Assembly (NCBI GenBank): GCA_034440575.1
Contig: JAOTOL010001153.1
Location: 1 to 64,000, forward strand
Length of the DNA stretch: 64,000 nt
Source: Imbricaverruca yamaguchii
Lineage: Eukaryota; Arthropoda; Thecostraca; Neoverrucidae
Direction: 5' to 3'
In this document: positions 47,604 to 57,010 of the stretch, piece after piece
Numbering within the stretch: the first letter of the stretch is position 1
Layout: every line of letters begins with the position of its first letter
Notes under the pieces: generated by a model
The model's database searches: none
The model's input: only the letters and a program-made list of their open reading frames with translations
What the model was told of the DNA's origin: nothing
Program-made: the position numbers and the translations under genes

Positions 47604-48395
47604 CTACACCGAGCAGTCACCCTGGCCTGTGTGGTCCATCACGAGCCAATGGAAAACGTCAGTTGGTGTGTCGGTGTCCGTGTCCATCCCGGCGTCTCCC
47701 TGTCCACCTCCAGCAGCACGCCTATCCATCAGCACTGACTGCACGGCTTCCTTCAGATTGCCGATTGATTCTTTTAGTGCACTGATTTGCCGTCCAGGGT
47801 TGTTTGCGCTCAAATTGTGGTGAAGAACCACAAATTCCCGGGCGAGGAAATCAACATCTGCATTGATTTTACCCAATCTTTCCGAAATACATTTTAGTCT
47901 GTTCCAGTCCACGTTGGCAGGGTGGCCGACTGAAATACTGTCCATACTCTCGTCAGGTCTGCGTCCAGTCTCGTGTCCGTCTGTCGGCGGTACATCGTCT
48001 GTGTCCATGACCACTGTCCTTGTCGGTCTCGTCTCGTCCATGGGGTCACTGTTGGGCTCGTCATGCATTTCCGGCTCGACAGCAGCTGGGCTGGGGTCGT
48101 CTACATCACTGTCAGAGTCGAGGGAGGCAGAGTCAGTGGTTGCTGCTGGTGCAGTTGGCGTGGCATCGTCTCTAGACGTCCCCACAGCAGTGCTACATCC
48201 AATCGGGTCTGGACGGACATCTCGATCCCGCCTCTTCCGTCGCATTGTCTCTCTCTCACATGCCTTGCTAAAGTCCTTAAGTTTTCTTCCCCCCACCCTG
48301 TGCACGTTTTGCGCATGTCGCTTAGCATTACTTTTTCTGGTATTTCTAAGACATATATAGCATACCACAGCTTCATCAGATTTAATTTTCACCAT
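47604..48395 (-). CDS. Zinc-finger N-terminal frame of hAT-derived locus
   Basis: The frame of 263 codons starts at MVKIKSDEAVVCYICLRN. The finger CYIC...KRHAQNVH follows the pattern CX2CX11HX4H at residues 12-32. A basic stretch (RRKRRDRD), a long Asp/Ser/Thr/Pro-rich acidic linker, and a predicted coiled-coil segment (KCISERLGKINADVDFLARE and ISALKESIGNLKEAVQSVL) follow. It ends at a TAG. It probably supplies DNA binding and oligomerisation for the downstream transposase-like part. The open frame extends upstream to 48560 through the 79-bp minisatellite, but this ATG is favoured because the finger follows at once and both tandem copies keep it. Confidence 0.6.
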   Translation of the reverse strand: MVKIKSDEAVVCYICLRNTRKSNAKRHAQNVHRVGGRKLKDFSKACERETMRRKRRDRDVRPDPIGCSTAVGTSRDDATPTAPAATTDSASLDSDSDVDDPSPAAVEPEMHDEPNSDPMDETRPTRTVVMDTDDVPPTDGHETGRRPDESMDSISVGHPANVDWNRLKCISERLGKINADVDFLAREFVVLHHNLSANNPGRQISALKESIGNLKEAVQSVLMDRRAAGGGQGDAGMDTDTDTPTDVFHWLVMDHTGQGDCSV

Positions 48396-48506
48396 CCCTG
48401 ATACACACGGATCCAAGCAGCAAGTCAACGACGTAAGAACACAGGACAAAAACAAGAAAACAGTAGGTGAAAAAGCAACCTCAGAATGACGGGAAGGTCC
48501 GATGCA

Positions 48507-48664
48507 GGTGCTGGGCGGACGATGCGGCCAAACCAAACCAGGGTGGCAGGATCCCGGCACACAGAATTCAGGCAGCAGCGGTGTAGGTGCTGGGCGGACG
48601 ATGCGGCCAAACTAAACCAGGGTGGCAGGATACCGGCACACAGGATTGAGGCAGCAGCGGTGTT
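48507..48664 (+). repeat. 79-bp minisatellite, 2 units (copy A)
   Basis: Units begin GGTGCTGGGCGGACGATGCG and include CCAAACCAAACCAGGGTGGC and GGCAGCAGCGGTGTA. They lie upstream of the zinc-finger start on the minus strand. Confidence 0.92.
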
Positions 48665-48959
48665 ACTGTCAAAGAACAGATACAGATTAGTGTGGGCCAG
48701 TGGTAGAGGTGCGACATATTATTTGCAGTTAATACCGCCGGCAAGGCTTTAGATATCATCCCAGTTGTCAGGTCACCTACTGTAGGTATCTGTTTAGTTG
48801 CGTTCATGACTTCAGTTGCTCGTTGATGTCGGTCGGAGCTCTGGTGGGTCATTAGCCTCTGCTTTTTGTATCGGCCTAGATGGACAGGTTTAGTTACCCA
48901 GAGCTCAGCTTTTTTCCCCACCCCTCGCGCCGAATTGTGTGCAGGTGCTACACCGAGCA

Positions 48960-49747
48960 GTCACCATGGCCTGTGTGGTCCATCACGAGCCAATGGAAAA
49001 CGTCAGTTGGTGTGTCAGTGTCCGTGTCCATCCCGGCGTCTCCCTGTCCACCTCCAGCGGCACGCCTATCCATCAGCACTGACTGCACGGCTTCCTTTAG
49101 ATTGTCGATTGATTCTTTTAGTGCACTGATTTGCTAGCCAGGGTTGTTTGCGCTCAAATTGTGGCGAAGAACCACAAATTCCCGGGCGAGGAGATCAACA
49201 TCGGCATTGATTTTACCCAATCTTTCCGAAATACATCTTAGTCTGTTCCAGTCCACGTTGGCAATGTGGCCGACTGAAATATTGTCCATCGCTCGTCAGG
49301 TCTGCGTCCAGTCTCGTGTCCGTCTGTCGGCGGTACATCGTCTGTGTCCATGACCACTGTCCTTGTCGGTCTCGTCTCGTCCATGGGGTCACTGTTGGGC
49401 TCGTCATACATTTCCTGCTCGACAGTAGCTGGGCTGGGGTCGTCTACATCACTGTCAGAGTCGAGGGGGGCAAAGTCAGTGGTTGCTGCTGGTGCAGTTG
49501 GCGTGGCATCGTCTCCAGACGTCCCCACAGCACTGCTACATCCAATCGAGTCTGGACAGACATCTCGATCCCGCCTCTTCCGTCGCATTGTTCTCTCTCT
49601 CTCTCTCTCTCTCACATGCCTTGCTAAAATCCTTAAGTTTTTCCACACCCTGTGCACGTTTTGCGCATGTCGCTTAGCATTACTTTTTCTGATATTTCTA
49701 AGATATATATAGCATACCACAGCTTCATCAGATTTAATTTTCACCAT
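48960..49747 (-). pseudogene. Duplicated zinc-finger frame, frameshifted
   Basis: It starts like copy A (MVKIKSDEAVVCYIYLRN), but the second zinc-ligand Cys is Tyr. A small indel after the finger (HRVWKNLRILARHV against HRVGGRKLKDFSKA) and the extra Glu-Arg codons from the CT run change the basic region. A 1-bp deletion near 49288 shifts the frame, so the acidic linker ends in an unrelated tail stopping at 49238. The coiled-coil part persists only in another frame. This copy lacks a downstream transposase part of its own. Confidence 0.8.
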
Positions 49748-49861
49748 GCCTGATACACACGTATCCAAGCAGCAAGACAACGACGTAAGAACACAGGACA
49801 AAAACAAGAAAATGGTAGGTGAAAAAGCTACCTCAGAATGATGACGGGAAGGTCCGATGCA

Positions 49862-50177
49862 GGTGTTGGGCGGACGATGCGGCCAAACCAAACCAGGGTG
49901 GCAGGGTACCGGCACACAGGATTCAGGCAGCAGCGGTGCAGGTGTTGGGCAGACGATGCGGCCAAACCAAACCAGGGTGGCAGAATCCCGGCACACAGGA
50001 TTGAGGCAGCAGCGGTGTAGGTGCTGGGCGGACGATGCGGCCAAACCAAACCAGGGTGGCAGGATGCCGGCACACAGGATTGAGGCAGCAGCGGTGTAGG
50101 TGCTGGGCGGACGATGCGGCCAAACCAAACCAGGGTGGCAGGATACCGGCACACAGGACTGAGGCAGCAGCGGTGTT
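49862..50177 (+). repeat. 79-bp minisatellite, 4 units (copy B)
   Basis: Starts of units at 49862, 49941, 50020 and 50099 give an exact 79-bp period. The first two units share a T (GGTGTTGGGC) where the others have C. Confidence 0.93.
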
Positions 50178-50259
50178 ACTGTCAAAGAACGGATACAGAT
50201 TAGTGTGGGTCAGTGGTAGAGGTGCGACATATTATTTGCAGTTAATACCGCCGGCAAGG

Positions 50260-50500
50260 CGCCGCGACCTCTATTGTGATTGAGGCAGCGTCTAGTCGGG
50301 ACAATGCGGGACCACACTATTTTGAATAAGATTATGTAATGCAAACAGCTGCATTTCTATAATATAAATAGTTTGAAGCGGCTACCATGCCAGATCTGCT
50401 AAATGATGTGTCGTGACGAAGCCGTAACTTGCGATTTCAGGCCATGGCCATGACTGCAATGTGAAAGAGCCAGCGATTTCACTTTGTATCATATTTCGTA
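50260..50500. other. Spacer, no gene recognised
   Basis: Composition changes sharply from GC-balanced to AT-rich just after the end of duplication copy B. Confidence 0.4.
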
Positions 50501-51290
50501 CTGAAATTTCTGGAGATTGGAAGCTGGCAAATGCAGTTCTTATTTTCAAGTAAGGCGAACAGGGGAAAGTTAAAAATGATAGACCAGCAAGACCACATCC
50601 TTAGGCTATACGATGTTTTAAAAAATTAGTAATCACATAACTGTTCCTTTTCTGGAAGGGAACATATTGATTCAAGACACCCAGCATGTGTTAAGAAAAA
50701 GTTGGTCTCGCTGAAAAATATCGTTAACATTTTTATTTTGCTACAGACAAGTGGATAAGACATCATATTGATTTAATCCTGATAGGAAAATCAGTATGAG
50801 CTATGGCTTTCAGATAGACAGCAGGTTGGTGCTAGGTGGCATGAAGATTTCATGACAAGATGCTCTTACAACATACAACAGAAGCAATAACACAATTTTT
50901 GGCCACATTTTAAATTGTGGAGCTTGATCCCCTATAGCTATGGAAAAGTTGGTAATATTTAAAGAGTTCAAAAGAGGATTAGTAATTTGAGCAACCTAGC
51001 ATATGAGACAAGATTAATAAAGATATGAATTTGTGTACACTTAGATACAGAAATATAAGGGGAGGTCTCATCAAGGTATTTAAATATATGCATGGTCAGC
51101 AACAGATACATGTCTAGGATAATACAAATTATGTAATTAGCTATTAGATCACCAATTAAAAATCAAAGTTAATGCTATCAGGATAAAGACAAGACAGTCT
51201 TTCTCTACTAGCAAGGTAGTTAACATAAGAACCAGCTATCACTCAGAATTGGCATGGTCAGTATACAGAGCAGTCTAAAAAATAGCATAC
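50501..51290 (+). mobile_element. Fossil LINE (CR1/L2-like), heavily decayed
   Basis: Short islands of LINE RT remain between many stops. GDWKLANAVLIFK at 50513-50551 corresponds to the conserved block before RT motif 1. YRNIRGGLIKVFKYMHG at 51048-51098 corresponds to the late block written RRMRGDLIEVYKI in CR1-like elements. They lie in the expected order and spacing for a shortened element. It is much older than the I-like LINEs of this window. Confidence 0.6.
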
Positions 51291-54200
51291 TAGTATTAAA
51301 AGGAGAAAATAATTTTTTACCAAAATTATTTCATGGATAACTAATCAACAAATTTTGTGGACAACTAGTTCTTAATGTCCACAAAGTGTAACCAAGATGG
51401 CACCTGTCAGGGCCATAAGGAATATTTTTTATGTGGGGGTGGCGAGGCAGCAGAATATGCCATGAGACTGGAATGTTTTCTTCTGGGGGAGATTAAAAGA
51501 TGCCAGATATTGCCCACGAGCTTCAAAGTGTGTGGGGGGGGGGGGACTGCCCTGTTCCTATGCCATTGGCCCCTGTGTTGTATTATCTTTCATGTTTCTT
51601 TAGCTACTTATTTTAGCTACTTCTTTGGTAAATTCATAGTTTCTTTTAAACTTATCCTCATGCCAATATAATTGGGTGCTGGATCCATAATTGCAGCCCA
51701 GTCCACACCTTGCAACATGTTAAGGCTCCTCTCCTGTAGGGATATTCAGCGTCACATTATTCAGTCTCAAATAGGGTCGGATACAAGAATTTACAGGGTG
51801 TGTGGCTGAGCTGTGGGGCTGGTGGAGGGTAAAGATGTGCTGGGGTGGCACTAACTTGCCTTCCTAGGAAGCAGGGACCAAAGGGGAGGGGCGCACTCCG
51901 ACCTCCCGGATGGGAGGCGCTTCAACAGTAGGGGATGGAAAGGAGGCCAGAGGGGTAGTATTCCAGCAGATGAGGTGGAGTTCCCTTTTGGGCATGGCCG
52001 GCGGCCCATTCGGCCTCCATAGACCTAATACCGCCTCTCCCCTGCAGATCTCTATACCTAATACCGTCTCTCCCATGTATTTCACCCTAATTCAGCTCTG
52101 AATTTTCCCCCTCCCAACAAAGCAGAACAACCTTAGAATCCACTCGCCCTACCTTGATCATATGCTTTCCTTCGAACAGCACACGCAGATCTGCCACTAA
52201 TATATCACCAATGTAAATTGAGATATTTATTATCTACATTGTACCACACATCTGTGCAACGTAGGCTCAGGTGGTTTAAGGTTAACTCCGCCCAAGATAG
52301 TACACATAGAGCTCACACTGCACTGTGCGCACGTGTATGCCAAATGCAAGGCTATTAAAACAATTGAATGTAAACAAAATTCAGCGCAACGATGTTTTGC
52401 GCTTTCGTGACAAATTATAGTGCCACAGGACACCATGCACATTTCGCAATTTTTTTTAAAGTATATGTAACCTGCACGGCTGGCAGGCTATTATACTGGA
52501 AAGGACTTGGAACAATGTAAAGAATGCCATGAAAAAAATAGGAACAAATATTTTCATTACAAGGGAGAATTGTGGCATTCAGGCTGTTACCTGTGACGAA
52601 GGAAAAAGCCAGTGAGCTATCGACAAATGGCAATTTAAAAACACCATAATTTTCACTTAAATGTGCACATGTCGAGTATTTTTTGTGCTCAAATCAGAAA
52701 ATGAACTTGAAATAATTATATTCTTGTTCACTTATAGTATTCCCTTGCCATATCACCAAGGAACTGGTCTTCGTTTGCAGCATACTTTCCAAGCATCCAC
52801 ACGTCAGGAGCTCTTGCGTTGTAAAAAATATAGCATGTAAGGAAAACCTTCGGAAGTGGTTTTGTGCTAATTTTCACGTACAAAAATGAACGGAGAGTTG
52901 GAAAATCCCAGTTGTTGTGCTATTTATTCGTAGCACTTCCGCATATCAATCCCCCGCGTTTACCTGGATTTTTCATCCTTCAGACTGGTCGAAAAAGCCC
53001 ACAGATGAACATATGAATAATTCCTGGTACCGCGCGCGGCAGAGCACTATTGTCTGTTTATAATGTGTAGAAGATGATGAGACGTTCAAATATTTGCTTT
53101 GATCTTTGATATTTCCATCATGCTCGCCAGTATTCATCCACAAATTCACCTGTATTTTCATGTGTTTTTCATCCTCCTGGAATGTGCCAGCCCTAGGATG
53201 AAATTATTCATCCCATGTTCTTGATAAACAATGTTTGCTAATATTTGCAGTATTTGTGAAATTTATTCAAGCAAGGTTAAGATAAATGAAGAAACAATTC
53301 GAACTTTATTTTCCTGTTTAAATCTTAAAAGAATCATATATTAATATCGGAACATTTTATAAATTATATTTGTCTTCAAAATACATGCCTACAATTGTGA
53401 CGCACACAAGACTTAGAAATACAAACCTGAGCCCTCGTAAGTCGCTGAATAGGATCGAGGTTTGGGTATTTCTGTATTTATTAATGTAGATTTGTATGCT
53501 TGCATTCTTTGCCTGTAATCAGTGCTGAGATGATTAATCTGCATTATTCGCCTGTAGACTCAGTCATGATATTCAACGGGGTTCAGCTCATGGGTTGATC
53601 CAGCCAGTCCGTTGTCATTCAGCTTGGATTGTGTAAAATGTAATAAATCGCTGACGCAAAATACCTGATTTGTATGGTTTAGGTGCAAGCTATAGTTAAA
53701 AACAATACTTTTTCTTCAAATAAAATGTTCCATGTTTTTCTGAAGAGCTTGAGTAAAGGATAATTTTAGTTCAAATCAAGCTATCCATGCTGATGATGCC
53801 CCATCCCCTTGCTCCATATCCCTCCTGCATTAGCTGACAATTACTTGGGTTTGGCCAATGTCATGATTCAGCCCTTAAGTGTGTCAGCTCAGGCAAATTT
53901 CTGGTTGTGCTACAGCTTCACATGTTTTTTAAAAGATGCATGGTATGAGTTTGTATTTCATGGATTCATGCATATTCATAGATTGCTACACTTATGTTCA
54001 TGCTACATAATCCTCTGCATTGTGATGATACACTGTGAACATCATGCCTAGCTTCAGGGAGATACACATCTAGTTCATTATACAATAATTGTCAGCATGC
54101 CAGGAACATCTTCACCACAGGTCCATTAGGTTTTCTGATGATATGCATTTTCTCAAAGCCCATTCTATATTCACCTTAGAGTGAGACTATTGATACCTGC

Positions 54201-54430
54201 TGGAAAAAAAAACAAAAGACAGGGTTAAAAACATTGCAAACATGCACTTTATTTCCATCACAACAACCACCATCTGTGTTTGTAATATGTTTATGAAAAG
54301 ATGAAAGTCATCACCAAGGATGAAAACCTAAAACTTTCATTAACTGTGACTTTCCATGCAAAATGGTGGATTTTTTTCACTTCCATTATCTATGCAAAGC
54401 TCGTTCGAACATTTCAAGACCCCCTCCTCA
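51291..54430. other. AT-rich region, no gene recognised
   Basis: A 13-base G run lies near 51535-51548. 51850-52090 is purine-rich and pyrimidine-rich without a credible frame. The rest shows only short frames. No splice-supported exon or RNA gene was recognised. Confidence 0.4.
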
Positions 54431-54433
54431 CCC

Positions 54434-54816
54434 AGTGGCGGCGGAAGGTAATTTTGGATGGGGGCAAGCGATTCTCGTGGTGCCCCCACCGCCGGGTGCC
54501 CCCTGAGCCGGGGGCGAAGCCATGTCTCTGGCGGAGTACTGCCCCGGTAGCGATCAAAGGTCCGATCCTGGGGGGAGGGGAAGCGATATCCGAGGCCCGC
54601 CGGAACACATCGAATGTCCGATCCAGGGGGAGTGCGAAGCGATGGTTCCGCTAGTGCTCCTCTTGGCCTTTATGCCCCTTGGCCCTGTGTCCCCTCCCAG
54701 AATGGGGGACTCCCCCTGCCCCCTCTTCCGCCGCCCCCGTCCCATCCCCACCCCGTCTTCCCCCTCCCCCTCCACAACCTCCTCCCGCATCTTGCGTCCG
54801 GGCTGAAGAACGCGAG
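54434..54816 (+). other. GC-rich patch, possible MITE
   Basis: It opens with CAGTGGCGGCGGAAGG, a start often seen in short non-autonomous DNA elements, inside AT-rich DNA. No matching inverted end or target-site duplication was found, so this is only a suggestion. Confidence 0.2.
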
Positions 54817-55064
54817 AATCTGTGCTGTTTATGGCATCCCCTGGTGTCATGCTAAAATTCACCTGGTAATTTGTCATGTATTATTTTAGTCCAATACCCA
54901 TCGCTACATTCTAGGAAACAGAAAATACCGATGATTGACAAGTTAGTTAGGCGTGTTTGTTGGAAAACTGCACATACATTACACTTACGGATACACCATG
55001 CACACCGAACACATGGGAATCTTCAGCGAGACTTCATGCGTTCAGTCAGCTCCGAGCCAGAGGC

Positions 55065-55820
55065 TCACTTTCGTTTTGCTCCCAGTTTCTGCGGGATAAC
55101 TTGACAAGCTGCCCGCGCCCCCATCAGTTTCGACACCAGCAGTGTCTCAGTGTCAACGGGCGTGTGCAGGCCAATCGTGTCCCTGACCTGCTCGGCTCGG
55201 GTGAAGCGCTGCCTCAGCCGCGCGGAAGTTTCTTCGACTTCCGCCGTGGTCACGAACAGGAAAACAATTGTCGCCTGGAATTTTTCACTAAAAAAATTAG
55301 AATATCCCGGCTGCATCAGTGATCTGGTGACTTGCGGGCCGGCGAAAACTCTCGAGAGCGGTCGTTCTCTTCACAGTGCCTCCCACCCCGTCACATGCCC
55401 CTTCGCCGTGTGACGTGGCAAAAAAAAAGTCAGTCACACTCCACTCCGAAATCATTTCTGTGATGGCAGAGGTTTAAAATGCTGAATCTGTTTTTGTATT
55501 TAGCCGTCCGAAAAGTATCTGATTTTGGTCAGTGCTGGGTCTTTTTCCTTGATCCCTTGGATCAGAGCTTTTTGGAGGGCGTGGACTGTGGTTGTGTTAT
55601 GCTTCGGATGATCTGAGATGACGCAGTAGCTCTGGTGCCGCTGCTGTCCGTCCTCTCTCCAGTAGGCCACGAACGGGTGCACAGTACACTGTGGAGCGTC
55701 TCAATGGTGGCTTTGCATTTCGTCTTGAAGGACGAACTTGTAGTTCTCACTGAAGTCTCCGACGACGACAGCCTCGCCCTCTGCAGCATTTTCCTTGCAC
55801 TCTTTAAATGCCCTACTCTG
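55065..55820 (-). pseudogene. Decayed transposase of an unnamed eukaryotic family
   Basis: Read on the minus strand the conserved motifs appear in order: VVVGDFSENYKFVLQDEMQS at about 55770, then HPFVAYWREDG, SYCVISDHPKHNTTTVHALQ and KIRYFSDG (55500-55682), then FFATSHGEGACDGVGGTVKR (about 55360-55415) and FLFVTTAEVEETSARLRQRF (55065-55316). I recognise this motif set from transposase-like proteins common in cnidarian, insect and other invertebrate genomes but cannot name its superfamily. Two or more stops and frameshifts and loss of the N-terminus make it non-functional. Confidence 0.65.
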
Positions 55821-55994
55821 CTAGAATACACACTTGCGCCCCTATAACTTGTGGTAATCCATTCAAGCCAGCACAGCCTAAGACCAGCCATAGACAGCAC
55901 GGATCCTCGCGTCCTTCAGCCCGCCCGGTGCTGGGGTGACGCAGGACGCGGGAGGGGACTGTGGAGGGAATGGGGGAAGGTGGTGGTGGGGCAG

Positions 55995-56583
55995 GGGTCT
56001 CGAAATAGTCAAAGGAGCTTTTCATAAGTAATGGAATTTGGAGCATTTAAATTTGACATGTCATATGTTTGTACTACTTACGATATGTGCGGCCGCAGGA
56101 CGTCAAAAGATCAAATTTGCACTGCACGGCAGAAATTAAACAGGAAATTGGGAAAATATTTATTAAAAACACCTATCTCAATTTTGTGCATCCATGTTAG
56201 TAACACCATAGTCAATATTATCGGCCCAAAAACACATTTATTTTAACTGGCCACATAGAAAAAAAGTGTGAACGCATTTTTGACAAATTTTACAAAACAA
56301 AATTTCGAAATTTTCAACAATGAGCTACACCACAACAATTCTTTTGATTTTACGATTCTAACGATATATCAATTTACTAGGTTACTTTCAGTTTTATGGG
56401 AGTTATGGCGTCACAAAGAAACCTTGTATTCAAACTTTTAAAAATCTGCCCGAGGCTATAACTCAAAACCCACTGTTCCGATAGACCTAAGACTTTCAGA
56501 TTCGGAATCTGGGCACGTGATTACCCTGGGTACCAATTTTCAAGAAAATCAATCCGAGATGGTCAGGTGTTAATCACCTGTGG
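55995..56583 (-). repeat. Right arm of long inverted repeat
   Basis: Reverse-complement partner of 42771-43345, with the same landmarks in the same order. The outer edge of the shared sequence is GCACGATTC(C/A)ACAGGT in both arms; no common flanking duplication is visible outside it. Confidence 0.85.
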
Positions 56584-57010
56584 AATCGTGCTGGAATACC
56601 CCACATCCGGGTGGGTAGCGCGTCTCGATTTGGTTGGTCAGAGGGGTCGAACCCAAGACTGGTGGCAGCTGAATTCGTCGCAGCTGAAGGTGTCGTGAAC
56701 AACCCGAGGCTCTCCTTCTTTTCTGCTTCGACACATCGAGGTTATTCAGCTACTCCGAACTCGGTTTGTGAGCAACACACGCGTACTCTGATTAAATAGC
56801 TGGGATGTTTGTGTACGTCCTGCGGCATGGAGCCATCGAAGCGTAGAAAGAGCACTGATGTTTTGCGGACGGTGCCGAGAGTTTGAAGGCACGAGAAGGC
56901 TCTGTGTTTACACAGGAGTCGTGTGTGGATACTGAGTTTGGACAGCATCCACGTGTATGGTGCACTGAAGTTGCCGGAATGTGAACGGCGCTAATGTGTG
57001 TACGCTGTTG
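56584..57010. other. No gene recognised; tRNA-like trace
   Basis: GGTCGAACCC at about 56645 resembles a B box, without further support. Confidence 0.3.

Larger units (their letters stand above)
47402..48746 (-). repeat. Tandem duplication, copy A (1345 bp)
   Basis: The segment from CTTTAGATATCATCCC to TACCGCCGGCAAGG is repeated directly at 48747-50259. It contains the linker, the zinc-finger frame, its 5' region and two 79-bp units. Copies differ by scattered substitutions and small indels. Confidence 0.93.
48747..50259 (-). repeat. Tandem duplication, copy B (1513 bp)
   Basis: Second copy of the 5' part of the hAT-derived locus. The length excess over copy A is explained mainly by two additional 79-bp units, plus an expanded CT run near 49590-49612. 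Confidence 0.93.

Noticed and set aside
49883..50185. N-terminal extension of the zinc-finger protein through the 79-bp units
   Set aside because: The frame is open only because the 79-bp repeat lacks stops in that register; the ATG at the finger is conserved in both copies and better placed.
42771..56583. Polinton/Maverick element bounded by the inverted repeats
   Set aside because: No polymerase B, retroviral-type integrase, ATPase or capsid gene between the arms.
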